This document shows, one piece after another, positions 22,400 through 34,889 of a DNA stretch of 64,000 nt (position 1 is its first letter; every line of letters begins with the position of its first letter). Below the pieces are notes generated by a model. That model was not told the origin of the DNA, searched no databases, and worked only from the letters and a program-made list of their open reading frames with translations. The position numbers and the translations under genes were made by a program. The DNA is from Torreya grandis (Eukaryota; Streptophyta; Pinopsida; Cupressales; Taxaceae), in NCBI GenBank assembly GCA_037957365.1, contig JARHVA010000224.1, positions 692,001-756,000 of the forward strand, written 5' to 3'.

Positions 22400-23620
22400 A
22401 CTATGTCATAGATTATGAATCATGGAAGAGGAACTACCTATGAGGATCATGTCATCAACATAGAGGAAAAGTATCAAAAGGTTATTCCAATATTTATAAA
22501 TTTAGATTGTATAGAAATAAGATATCCATATTCTCATACCAAGCTCGAGGTGCTTGTTTGAGATCATAGAGTGAATAAGGGAAGAATCATGTAAAAATAC
22601 CTTGGTTGCTCCATATATATATCCTCATGAATATCACCATAAACAAATACACTCTTCACATCCATTTTATGTATTAACAATCCTTGTGATGAAGCTAGAA
22701 AAATTAAAAGGTGAGTAGAATCCATCCTAGCACTAGGGGAAAAGGTTAAAGAGTATTCAATCCATTTAACATGTGAAAAAACATTTGTTGCATGATGGGC
22801 CTTGTAATTATCAATAGAACCATTTGCTACATATTTTGTCATGTATACCCACTTAAATTAGACCAAATTTATTCCCTTAGGAATAGAAACCAAATATCAA
22901 GTGTGATTCATCATCAAAGAAGATTAATCTTCTATCATTGATTTATCCCACTTTGTTATGCTTGTCATATTTGGAAAATTTAGTGAATCATCTAAATAAC
23001 ATGGCTCAAAATAGAAACCATAGTGATCTATGAATGAGTGTGATGATTATAAGTTGGATACCTTACCAAATAAATATCCTCCTATCAAGTAGTGTAAATC
23101 CACTTGGGCATATAATCTATAGTAGAATGTGTAGGTACATAATCAACAACAACATCATCATCAAGAAGTAAAGAATCCTCAAGATGTGAAAAAGGAGTAG
23201 GTAATGGAGAAGATGAACGTGAAGTATATATAAGGGTGGAATGCTCAGTAAATTTAACATAACATCAAAATAAAACATCATGAATTATGGGTTCAAATAA
23301 ATGATAAGATTTCACATCCTTGTAGTAACCAAAAAAAGATGAGTGGTTGACTATTCCTTTGGTTTGTGTATTTTATCAAGGATAAATGCCCAAGCCTTAC
23401 TAATAAAAACTTAGAATGTGTAAACATAATGTTTGGTATTAGACCAAGCATAATTAGGTGTCATATCCCATGCTACCTAATAGGGAATGTATTTCTAAAA
23501 TTAGTTGTCACAATTGACTGCCTCAGCCTATAAATTAGGTACCATATTTTTGAATTGGATCATATAATCGGCCATCTATTTCAGAGTCACATTATTCCTC
23601 TTTTCAATTTTATATTTTTT
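22400..23620 (-). pseudogene. Copia integrase end and reverse transcriptase fragment, minus strand
   Basis: On the minus strand the integrase tail is recognisable around 23480-23380 (TPNYAWSNTK, KAWAFI), then a long linker. Reverse transcriptase follows with VYMTKYVANGSIDNYKAH, ARMDSTHLLIFLASSQG, HKMDVKSVFVYGDIHEDIY (22842-22564), and, after a frameshift, LYVDDMILIGSSSSMI with an intact YVDD box at 22451-22462. The family differs from the LTR family at 20428, since its linker and motifs do not match. There is no LTR at either end; it ends head-on against the plus-strand fragment. Confidence 0.88.
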
Positions 23621-25549
23621 GATAATTTGAAAAATAAGGAGTGGTTAATGGATAAGATAAATTTGAAGATTATATAATGGTTATGCAATGTACATTTCTC
23701 ACTAGAGATCTTTTTGGTCTGTGAGAATGTTTTAGACATAGAAGAAGTAGGCTTGGTGAATTTAAAAGTGGACTCTACATAAGGTTGAGTGTATTTTGGC
23801 CTGTCATTAGACTTATATTTTCACTATGTGGTGTCCCCAAAATTTCACACTTAACATTTTGGGGTACCCCTATTTAAAATTTTGCATTTTGTCTTATTTG
23901 AGTCAGTTGTCCTTGCTAAGCTAGTCCTCTGAATAAAGCCTTTAGTTTTTAGTAGTTGTTGTGTCTGATTGATTTCTTTCTCCACTTGCTTCAAATTACT
24001 CTAGAAGGTTGAAAACATCTACATAAATCCATCACTAAAAATCCATTTACTCATCCCCCTCAGAAGATCAAAGAAGATAAAAGTATTTTGGCTCGTCCCC
24101 AATGCAAATTAGGTTCTCCAAACTGCTTTACTTATTTAAAAGCAAGTAGAGTAATACCATAAGTCTAAACTACACTACTTATTTCAAATTATAGTTATTG
24201 AATATATTTAATTCAATTTTGAAGCTAAGTAGTCTCATTAACCCATCAATTAATTCCAAAGTTAAACTGGCTTTTTGGAGTTGATTTACTTACATAAGGC
24301 CACAAGTAAAAGTAGTGGAGGTTTTCAAACCTGAACTATTCATTGGCCTAGACCAAGTTGGTTTTGTAAAATTACTTAACTTCAAATACTAAAATCAAGA
24401 AAAGTAGCATGAAAATCCTAACAAAGATCTAAGGTCTTACATGGCCCTTTCCCACATGTCCCCAATTCATCATTAATGTGATAACATATATAAATATTGG
24501 GAAAATCCACCTCATTTCCCACCTAGCATCCAAGTTATTCAATCAAACTATCACACCTGTAAACCCTGAGCTACACAATTCAAGCCTCTATAGTATTTTT
24601 TAGAAAATTTATTTTGACCCATTTATACTTAAGGTATGGGGATTATTTTCTTGTAGTTTTCATATCTTCATTTTGATCATTTTATTCTTATTTCTCTTTG
24701 TTTTTTTCTATTGACCGTCATGAATGCTTTCACTATCATTTCTTGTTTCATTCATTTCTATATGTCATTTTCAAGCATGTTTAAGGTTTTAAACCCTGTA
24801 TGAGTGTTCATAATAATTTATCATACAATCACCCACACAAAATCTTGCAAATCTCAAACTTCCTACAAAAAACCTAGAAAACACTGCCCATCTAGGTTTC
24901 CCAATAATTATTACTTACTCAGGTTCTCGAGTTTGAGTTGATTACCATAAGAAACCCAGACCTCAAACACCTTACTCACTTAGGTTTCCTATTACTCAGT
25001 ACTCACCCAGAGTCTTGTCCCTAAGTTACTACCCTTGAGAACCCTTACCCTTGAATACCTTGCTTACCTAGACTTGTGATTACTCACTACTTTTACTCAG
25101 GTATTTTTAATGAATTTCCTCTCCTGATCAGACCCAAATTCTTGAGCCTAGATAAACCCATAAGATACTACTCAATAAGTACCCATATTGTTTTTCCTTA
25201 GCTACTTAATCAAGTTTCATCATCCAAGTAACTTGATAATACAAGCCTGAAGTCACAAGCTAAAAAAACTTGGAGTTATCCATACATATTTCTTGTGACC
25301 TACTTGGATTCATAGGTTCTTAAGACTTGAGCATTTTCTAGACCAACCTAGGGTTGCAAGACCCTATGGATTAAATATGATTTACTTAAGGTTTTAAAGA
25401 CTTTCTACTACTTAAAACTTGAATCTTGCTTAGAAGTACTGTAAGAACAACAAGTTGACTCTTTTTCAAACTTTGAAAACCAGTTGGAGTAGTTACTCAA
25501 GATTAAAAAGCATTCATCAAATTGTTCCATAGTTAATCAAAACCAATGT
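23621..25549. other. Non-coding stretch, possible decayed LTR/leader
   Basis: No coding motif is recognised. Around 23836 TGGTGTCCCCAAAATTTCAC and the nearby TTTTGGGGTACCCC form a short imperfect inverted arrangement, and 24880-25110 has loosely repeated CCTTACTCACTTAGG-like words. It directly precedes the long decayed frame at 25550, so it may be that element's LTR and leader, but no matching partner repeat was found downstream. Confidence 0.35.
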
Positions 25550-28500
25550 AAAGGTCAAAAGGATCAAAAAGATCAAAAGAAAAGATAGTTGAATTAGAAG
25601 TGCAAGCAACACAAATTGGAAAAGTCCCAAAGTTATCACTTGAGGAGATTCCAGAGCAACGTAGGAAAGGAAAAGCAAAAGCTAAGAGGGCCAAATCCTA
25701 AGAGTTAAAGATGAAGTATGAGTATAAGGGATACTTGATTGATTTATGTATCACTTTCAAGCTAATTGAGATAAGTGATAGAGATATGGGCATGTGTCTA
25801 TTATAGAATTACTAGAAAGATCAAAAACCATAATCAAGACTATGCTCATGCAAACCATGACTAATAGTGGGATTTTTCAAGCTGCAGCTTTCCCAAGCTC
25901 ACCTCAACTTCCATAATTTTTTCTAACATGTGTTAAGTATTATGATTCTCAAAATAGGACTGTAAGAGATGTTGTTGGCAATGTAGTCATATGGTTAGAT
26001 TTTCAATATCTTAACTACTACCTAAAAATTTCAACATGATCAAAAGTAATTGATATATCTATGGAAAAATCTAACAGGCAATGGGAAATAAAGATAATAG
26101 AATGTATTAAGATAATGAACACAAGTTATCTATAGAAAGTGAAAAAAGCCTCAAGGTTCCTAAAATAGATAGTAAGGTCAAACTTTGTTCAAGAAGTAGA
26201 TGACATTGTTCAATTACTATGCAAGATCAATAGAGATAATAATGTCAAATGTTTCTCACCCTAGATGTATGCCTACATCGGAACCATTTATGTCACTAGG
26301 AGTTCTAAAAATATAGAATGGGCTAGACTAATAAGTGATAACATAGATTGACAGTTAAGAAATGTATTATAGACTTTTGATTTTAAAATGACTTCTTATC
26401 TAGTGTATGCAACAACTTCAAGTGGAACCTTTTCAAGGCTAAATACAAAAGGCACACTGACATTTGTGCCAATATATGAGCACTACCCTTAATTAGTTCT
26501 TTTTGAGTATTATAAACACTATAAGGTAGTGAACGATGGATTCTTTTATGAACCCATTTAAAAATTAAATGTGGCTCTAAAACACAGAAGAGTATCAAAT
26601 GAAGCATGGGATGCAGTTTCATATTTTGGTTATAGTTTTATTAAATTTCTTGATTTTACATACATCAGAGTTAGGGGTTTCTCAAATGCACCTATCAAGT
26701 TGCCTAGATACCCAAGTGATAAGTGGATCCTCATGGAATTATGTAGGTAGCTTGTGGAATTACATGACTTATAGTCAAAATTTCATTATCCAGCTATCAA
26801 CTTTCCTATTGTCATTGGTCATTATAATTTCCCAAACATTTCCAAGGCCAGGAATGTATAAAAAGATATGTACCATCATTACACCCAACCACATTTTGAG
26901 GCCAAATCAAATTTTTTTTATAGAGGGGTGGCTCAAAATATAGTTTCTCTAGAATATATGCTCATTCCATCACTAGAGGATTTTTGGACTGATTGTAGAG
27001 ATGAAGTTGATGTGAGAACAAGGGAAAACAATAGATTGACTATTAAACAAATCCATGATTTTGATCTAGCCACAATTCCTAAGGATATGGAAGATGATGA
27101 AATTGTAACTAGTGATGATTTTCATGTAGCAAGGGGAGACAATGTTTTGCTTTCAATGATTATTTTTGGTAAAAATCATGATAAGACCATTTTAGATAGA
27201 ACTTCATATGTTTTGGCAATGACTTGTACCTAGATTCTCAAAAAAGGCTACTGTATGAAGGAGTTGATGAAGGAGACTACTGATGTAAGTCAAAAGAGGA
27301 AATAAATATTATAAAGAGAGAGTATACAAATACCTAAAAAGAAGTTAAAACTAAAAATAAATGTTGATGATACATATTCTATACTAGAAGATAAAGAGCT
27401 AATTCAACCAATTATTTCCACATCTCTATTTGTCTCTTCTACTGACACCACCATTCCTTCCATTCCTAATATCACTATTATAGATCCATCAATATTAATT
27501 CCACCCCTAAATTCTCATGGCACCAAACTTCCTAATAAATCCATTCAAAAGGAGACTCCTCCTCCTTCCTCTTCTCCACCTATTTCTCCACCTCCACCTC
27601 CTTCAAAAGAACAACCCACCATGGATAATGAACTAGAAAAATTAATTACCATAGGAGAGGCCCCATCTCAAGAAGAACAACAAGAAAATAAAAAAGAAGC
27701 AACTAAACCTAAGAAGGAATCCATGGAAGAAGTAGTTGTTGAAAAGGTAAAAGAAGTTGAAACAAGAAAATAAGTTGGACCTAAGAAGGAGGTTGTAAAA
27801 ACAAAAAAAGAGAAAGAATTTGATAAATAAAAAGAGGTAGAGGCAATGACAAAGAAAATTATAGACAAGCCCAAGGAGAAGGAAGATAATAGGGAGAAAG
27901 AGATAGAAAAAGAGGCTAAAAAACAAGTTGAGGCTGAGAAACAAGTTGTAAAGGAAAAGGAAATAGAGAAAGAAAAAGATGGACAAATAATTACTAATGT
28001 TGTCCAAAATGTTATTGATTCACAGGGAGATCCCTCTCAGGAGTTAGTGATTAGGAATTCTCAGCAAGAGATGGTAGTACATTTAGATACCCCCACTGAT
28101 ATAGATTTTTTTTCTTGGTTAGCAATGCAAACCACTCCTAAATCTAAGGAAGTGATTAACTTGGATGAGATAGACTTGCATCTGTTGAAAAGTCTAGAAT
28201 AAAAAGGTAAGAATCCTAAGTCTACAAAGGTAAATTCAAATTTGATAATTGAATCTTTAGGGTATAAGTTTGTAGAGGTGTCTATTCCTCCACAAGGCAT
28301 GAATAATAGTGAGGTTACTGAGAAAGATTTAATAGTCATGAAGATATCTCTTGGAGAGGTTACTATAGAAGGTTTAAAGTAAGATACACAGACCTTGATC
28401 AATAATCTTTTCAAGAAGTTGTATGAATAAAAGGTAGCCAAAGTTAAGTTGAAAGAACAAAATGCCAAATTATGTGAAATAATTGCAAAGGTAGGAAAGT

Positions 28501-29273
28501 CTACTCCTCAACAACCATTACTTTTATAGGTTGTAGTTACTCCGCAAGTAATTACAAAAGTATAAGAAACTAGAGATAAAGCAAAGGCTATTGATAAGTG
28601 GATAGAGAGGATGCATAAAACTACTCAGAAGCTCTTCTCTAATGTTCCAGATGCTCATGTTGATATTTTGAAGATTTTGGTAGATGTAAAAGCAATAATG
28701 AAAGAAATAGAGAATGAAAATGGCATTTCTGAGTTACAATAAGAAAGTTTACAAATAATATGTAATTTGAATGAGAAAATTTTGATTGAGGAAAATATTG
28801 CTCTTGATGGATATATAAAGAAAATAAAATAAGAAGAGTATCTCCTATCTTTTTGTCTGCATATTCTACAAGCAATGTGTGAAGAAATGAAGACCTTGGA
28901 AGAAGAAACACGTGATACAAAGACAAATTTGGAGGATTGCATTTTTGGTCTTACTAGTATCTAGTTTGATAATGTCCCAAGAACATCTAAATAGTTATAT
29001 GAACAATTCAAACAACTGATGGACAAATCTACAACTCCTTTCATAGCCAAGTCTATTAAATAGTCAATCAAATGTCAATAGGAGATAAAAATACTTTAGC
29101 TAATATTCGAAAAGATAAAAGATCATAGTAGAAGATTAGAAAAAGAAATGCTAAGATTTAAGATGGAAAGACAATCACTAGCCAAACCTGATGATGTAAT
29201 AATACAACTAATGATATCCTAGCATATCAAGTATATAGAGAAATGTAGATTAGAAATCCATGAAGTAAAATGA
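25550..29273 (+). pseudogene. Long decayed frame: unknown domain, Pro-rich linker, Lys/Glu coiled coil
   Basis: From about 25932 to the stop at 29271-29273 one reading frame is kept without a shift for about 1110 codons, although about thirty stops interrupt it. The first part (25585-25700, another frame) encodes a basic motif, RRKGKAKAKRAKS. The globular region reads RDVVGNVVIWLDFQYLNY, FIKFLDFTYIRVRGFSNA, LPRYPSDKWILMEL and, at 26868-27233, HYTQPHFEAKSNFFYRGVA and EDFWTDCRDEVDVRTREN. A Ser/Pro stretch (27541-27620) follows, then Lys/Glu-rich coiled coil (KEKEDNREKEIEKEAKK) and further helices to the end. No protease, polymerase, integrase or zinc knuckle is visible. The order resembles ORF2 at 10578-14434, so this may be another non-autonomous retrotransposon frame; a captured host gene is the alternative. 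Confidence 0.6.
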
Positions 29274-30429
29274 TATTGTTGATTTTATTTCCAGTAATTT
29301 CTTCCTCCTTCCCATTTTCTTCCATTCTATTCATTATTTTTGTAAAGTAACTTTATTAGAAGAAATTACTTTTAAGTAAAGAAACTTAATAGAGTTACTT
29401 ACTAAGGTATATTACTTTGTAAAATTATAAAATTTGAGTAATTTGGCTAAAATTCCATTACTTGAAGTTATCTTGTAAAAGTAAATTACTTAAGCAAACT
29501 TTGTGCTACATGAAAAGTGGTTGTATTCAATCCAAATAGCAAAACCAAGAAGCACTACATGTCACTAGCTATTGCATGCCACACAAGATAAGTCTAAGGA
29601 GGATGCCTCTCAATGATTTCTATTTTTAGCACAACACATGGGTTTTGAAGAACTTGTTTCCTATTTGAATTTGGAATCTATTTTTTTATAAATATAAGTG
29701 CAAGCTTGCACGCTGAGAGATGATAATTTTTTTTGTAGCAATTATAACTAAAGAAAGAGAATTGAATCTATCTAAAATTTTATGTTTAGATTTATGAAAA
29801 TTTTATTAGATGAAATTAGTTCTAAGTGAATGAGAAAGAAATTGTTTTTTTTGGAACTTTGCATCTCAGGAGATATTTCATGGATTTGTGAAGATTAAAA
29901 TGGTGAACTTTTGGTTATCTTTAATTTGAATGTGAATTTTATTATTTCTTGGTCATTTTCTAAAAATATTATCATCTCTTGAATGTTTCTTTATTTGTGT
30001 AGATTTAATAATATCTATAAAACTGCTTATTGTGAAGTACAACTTCTTTTTCTCCATACTTTCTAGTTTTCCACTCTTGATTTTCAAAAGTTTATTTACA
30101 AATTCTCTGAAAAAACTATTTACTTGCTGTAAAATCACTTTGCTATGGTTCATAAACACTGTGATTAAAGTAATACCCCAAAAATAAATCAACTTTCACA
30201 TAATATATATAATTTGTGAATAACTGAGAACAATAAAAAATTAGAAGTAGACATAAGTATACATGAGCTTCACCATTAAATAAAGGGGATTTAATCCCAT
30301 GATGACCTAGGTAATTTTGTTAATTTTCAAAATATCTAGCCAACACTATGGTATACCTTTTATCTTAGATGTATTGATTACTAATGCCTTAGAACTAGGA
30401 ATAACATATAATCAAACTCATTTTGACTA
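29274..30429. other. Unassigned AT-rich interval
   Basis: There are no convincing coding motifs. The minus strand of 29953-30192 may be the distal part of the copia gag seen at 30430-30990, but has only helical Lys-rich composition to support that. Confidence 0.4.
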
Positions 30430-30990
30430 TTTTCTAGTGAAATGTTCACAAAAGGTCTCAAAATAAGGAATCTTAAATTCATCACCAAAGGTATCCATGA
30501 TGAAATAAAAGGTATAGTAAAATAATTGAAATAGACCCATTAATTTAGATAACATTATAAATACACAATCATCATCCTTCTTAGCCTTACCACAAGCTAT
30601 TAATTATGAGCAAATGGACTTGAATTTGGCAAGAAAGTTTTCAATAGAAGGAAAGTCACTAGGAGAAAGAAAGGATAACTTTACATCTATTTGTAAAGAT
30701 GTGAATTGATTTATTTTCCCAAAAAAAAAAAAAAAATGTATTTCATGCTTATTTTGGTGTAGTGCATTCTGTGATGTGAAACAATGGTTATCAAAAACAT
30801 GTATAGGAATGAGCCCCATGGCTTCATCATGTTTTTTTCATAAACATGAATTGATCATATTCCTTTTGAAATTTTGACTGAGTATCACTCAACATAAACC
30901 AAAAAACCTTATATTTCAACAATTGCTTCATCTTTGGTTTCCATGTGTGGTAGTTATGTAGAGTTAATAGATCAAAATTCTTAGATTTAG
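30430..30990 (-). pseudogene. Copia gag remnant, minus strand
   Basis: Minus-strand reading gives NYHTWKPKMKQLLKYKVFW (about 30950), SKFQKEYDQFMFMK, then AMGLIPIHVFDNHCF, LSFLSPSDFPSIENFLAKFK (about 30640) and, after a shift, KKDDDCVFIMLSKL, FIMDTFGDEFKIPYFETF. This is the usual copia gag order (YHTWK-type start, alpha-helical core, ILSKL block). An A-tract at 30720-30736 breaks the frame. No LTR or primer site is recognised at either end. It is a different gag from those at 20851 and 49458. Confidence 0.75.
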
Positions 30991-31302
30991 CCTTTGCACA
31001 AAAAATAATGAAACAATCTCAAGGAAATAAGAACACCTTAAAAAAAAGATATCAAAAGAGAAAATAGGCACCTAAATTTTATCTTGAATCCTCCAAAAAA
31101 CAATTATTACACAAAAAATTTAACCCCCTCCCCTAGAAAAATGCAGTGGTGACACTTTATAAGTAGTGTGATACAAGTTGTTTTACAATGAAACTTCTGA
31201 ATTTTTTTGAAATAAGCACAATTTGTTTACTAAATAAATATGATCTAAACTTACAACAGTGTAGAGTGAAAAAAATACATAGTTTCAAAAAACACAACAC
31301 TC

Positions 31303-31947
31303 TGTTTAACCCTAAATTGGGATATGGATCCTATTTGGATAGATAGGGTTAAGAATATATAAATGAATACACACAAGGATAATAAATATATTGATAGCGG
31401 GTCAATTAAGTACAAAACTTAGATAGAACATATATTGAATTTACTATACTAAAATATGTTAAAAATGGAAACTACCGCTATGTTAGATATTGCATTAACA
31501 ATTAAAGAAGATGATTATCTAGTTATGATGTTAATATAGACCTGGATCTAGAATAAGCAAGAAGTGAAATGGGAGAATTTCTTGGAATAGTCATCAAATT
31601 TTGGATTAGGTGCCCTTATATTTTTAAACACTTGCAACAGTCTGGGATAGTTTCATCAATGCTAGTGTTTGGATCAGATTCAAGTGTCTAGTATAGAATA
31701 ATTTTTGAAACATGATGCAATCACCTGGTTGCTTTTGGGTTTGTCATCACCTTCACTCTAGTGCATTTATACCTGGGTCATGGACTGTCACTCTTTTTCA
31801 AATGATCAAAACCCTAGTTCTTCATCTTCATATTTGATAAGGAAAAAATGGGTTAGTGGGCACATGGTGTCGAGCTTCCCCAAAGACCATTCTATTAATG
31901 AACATTGTTTAAATATCTAATAATCTGAAGAGGGACTCAGACTTATG
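31303..31947 (-). repeat. Left LTR part of minus-strand gypsy element
   Basis: From TGTTTAACCCTAAATTGGG (31303) it aligns for about 330 bp with 47388-47715, in the same orientation. As the element is read on the minus strand this is its 3' LTR. It is interrupted at 31948 by a copia-type insertion and should continue from 39428. Confidence 0.8.
31943..31947. repeat. Target-site duplication TTATG (left)
   Basis: Identical to 39423-39427, and it flanks the copia-type element exactly. Confidence 0.88.
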
Positions 31948-34848
31948 TGTTATAGGTACACTCACTAAGAGGGTTGGTGAATCAGTGATGCTAGATAATC
32001 CAATTCAATTCCTAACTCTTAAACAATCAACACATATAATCATGATGCATATAAATTAAACATTACAATGAACAAGGAAGATATAACAATATCAAGCACA
32101 TAACACATGATATATGTGGGAAACCCTCTTGGGGAATAAAAACCACTAAACCTTGCAAGATGGAATATAGTCCTCTAATTAAAAGATCCAATTTAGACCA
32201 AAACCAATTTATCAAGGAACATCCATCCCTTAATTTAGTGAGACACTAGTCCCACAAGGAGGTACTACCCCTATCTAGTTGAGCACCCACAATAAATAGA
32301 CTTTTTAACGAGTTTCACCTTGTACGGAGGAACCAGACCCCTAGACAACCAAGAATTCACATATATATGTTGAATAGATAATATTGAACACATATTTATA
32401 ATCTTTAACTGATGATGACCACATTTGTTTGCACTCTTCACCTTCACTATTTCACTCAAATAGCCTCAAGGGCTCACTTATTCGATCTACCTCTTCTAGG
32501 CTTATTACATCCAATGAACTGTGTATCCACATGCATCAACTTGATCAAACAAGAATGACTGATCCTATTTTCTCTATGATGGTCCTCACTGACCTGTACC
32601 TTATCTTTCAAAGTATCTCTTCTTCGCTTAACTCCACACTTCCTTAACTAGCATAAATAGGCCAATTAGGCATTGTACTTATACCACTCTCTTGGTATAA
32701 CCCATCTTGGTTGGCCAAGATGCTTAACATAGTTGTTATAACTTTTAAATATTTCCTCATACACATTAAATGTAATAACCACACACTCTTTAAGTCAGCC
32801 AATACCTAATTATCCCTAAACCACCATTAGGTCTTGGTGAAACCTAGAATAATTAGGCCTTCATAATCACATGTTACATGTGAGACTACCTAGACCACCT
32901 TAATACTTCAACAATACTTAAAATAAATCAAACCTATCTCCAATATGCTCTTTCTTACTCTCATATGGGTACATGTCATCTAGAACACCAACTCAACACT
33001 TGAACCTACCAAATTAGGTTTCCTCGCTCTTTAGGCCTTTATACATAGAAAACACAGTCTGAAACTTATGAAGAAACTACTCAAATATTTCACATAGACA
33101 TATGAATATATCACATGGGTGAAACCTTTATGACCTCTTAAACACCTTTATATTATTTAAACACTTCAACATATAATCTAAGAACTCAAATCAACTCTCT
33201 CAAAATGACCACTTGGGCTGGTCATACACAATCAAAATATAGTCATGTATTTTGACTCTCCATATCTAATCAGGGATATATCATGATAATAAAATAATGA
33301 TAATTATCCTTTTATACTTATATAATATCTCCATGCTTATTTTATTCTTCAATTCTGCTTAGAACACCTTCAACTCACTCCTACAACATGGTCACTCAAT
33401 CTGCCAGTGCATTCAACAAACATAGTCAAATTTTAATCAATAGTTCCCACTAAATATGGATTGGTCAAACATATAAAATACTAAAAAATAGTTATCATTA
33501 AATATATAGCACTCTCCAATACATACTTCTTCTTGAAACATAAAAATACCATCAAGAACTCTTCAATTATCCTTTTCGGGTCACTTGCAAAACATGGTCA
33601 AATACATATTCAACTTTAGAGCTCAATATATTTGAATGTAAAAACATTAAAATATTATAACCAATTTATCTATATGTAACTTGAATTCCTCTTCATATTT
33701 TCATTTTACACCATCAACAAATTCTTCCTAGATCAAAATATATTAGCAAGATATTGTAGACTAGTTATTCTTTTTGCTAATTTCAAATGTCAACAATCAC
33801 TATGTAAATTTTTTACAACAGACACTTTGACCTCATCTCTTGATTCCTTTAAAATTTTAACAAATACAAAGCATATATCTCCTTAAAATTATTATGTACT
33901 TTAACTTACAATACTCATCTTTGATCTTAGATCCTAGCTCCTAAGATTAAACCACTTGGTACTCTCGTGTGCCTTCTGAGCACATTGACTATTTGACTCG
34001 ACTAAACTTAAACCCTTTGGTAGTCCCTTATTCCTTTTGAGAATATTTTGACATGTTTACCTAGTATGATCCCTTGATCTCTATCTATACAATCACTCAC
34101 TTTCCATTAGATTTTATTTGATAGATTAGATTTTATCCTTATATCTACTACTTAAACTCTGTGATTATGAAACTTGTCACCAATGCATTCATTCTCAGGT
34201 ACCATTGAAATTTTGAATTAACACACATCGTTAGATCACTACTAACAAGATCACTCACTCCATTAGATCCTTTTCTAGTTAGATTAATTTTGTGCCATAT
34301 ATCTGTGATCTAATTAAATGTTCATCATTATATCTTCATCAGTTAGATTAATTTTATGTCATAGATCTATTGAACACTCACCATTAGATCTCTCTTTGAA
34401 AATTTTTCTAAGTATAGAAACTTAGTGAACTTCTATTTGAGAGGCCAACTTTTCACCTACATATATATTTCTATGCTCTATGTCTAGACCTAAAATTTGA
34501 ACCATATGATCTCCTTTCATAGGGGAATCTATCCATATATCAAGCTGCACCTGAAACCTTCACATGTGTGAAATATGATGTCATCAAATTACTTACTTAG
34601 CCTTATCTGTCAAGATAACTACTTGATATTATACATTTAGATTACTATTATGATGAATTCCACTCACTTCCATAATAATTATAATCACTCTTGACACCCC
34701 ATAATATCTCTACAACATGTCCATACCATTAATATCATCCATTAATTGCTTCACTAAGTCAAACACTGATGAACCATCAAGTTGATCACTTTGTCATTAA
34801 TTCCCTATGATCTCACACTCTCTTTGAAAATAATGACTATGCTTAATA
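31948..34848 (-). repeat. 3' LTR of the copia-type element, about 2.9 kb
   Basis: The right edge (TATTAAGC in reverse complement, mutated from TGTTAAGC) abuts the polypurine tract; the left edge is fixed by the TTATG duplication. Positions about 33065-34848 align with 37650-39422. No protein-coding content was recognised. Confidence 0.82.
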
Positions 34849-34850
34849 AT

Positions 34851-34860
34851 CTCCCCCTTT
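34851..34860 (-). promoter_or_regulatory. Polypurine tract of copia-type element
   Basis: CTCCCCCTTT on the top strand, AAAGGGGGAG on the coding strand, two bases from the LTR edge. Confidence 0.8.
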
Positions 34861-34889
34861 GTCATTGATGAAAAAACACCCTTAGAATG

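Noticed and set aside
26599..26943. Hydrophobic plus-strand frame of 114 codons
   Set aside because: It overlaps the longer collinear frame (26868-27233 and its upstream extension) in another register, and the latter carries consistent protein-like sequence over kilobases.
27642..28007. Minus-strand frame rich in Phe and Leu resembling a multi-pass membrane protein
   Set aside because: It is the antisense of a Lys/Glu-rich coiled-coil coding region; AAA and GAA codons read backwards give Phe and Leu/Ser. The sense frame is collinear with long flanking coding sequence.
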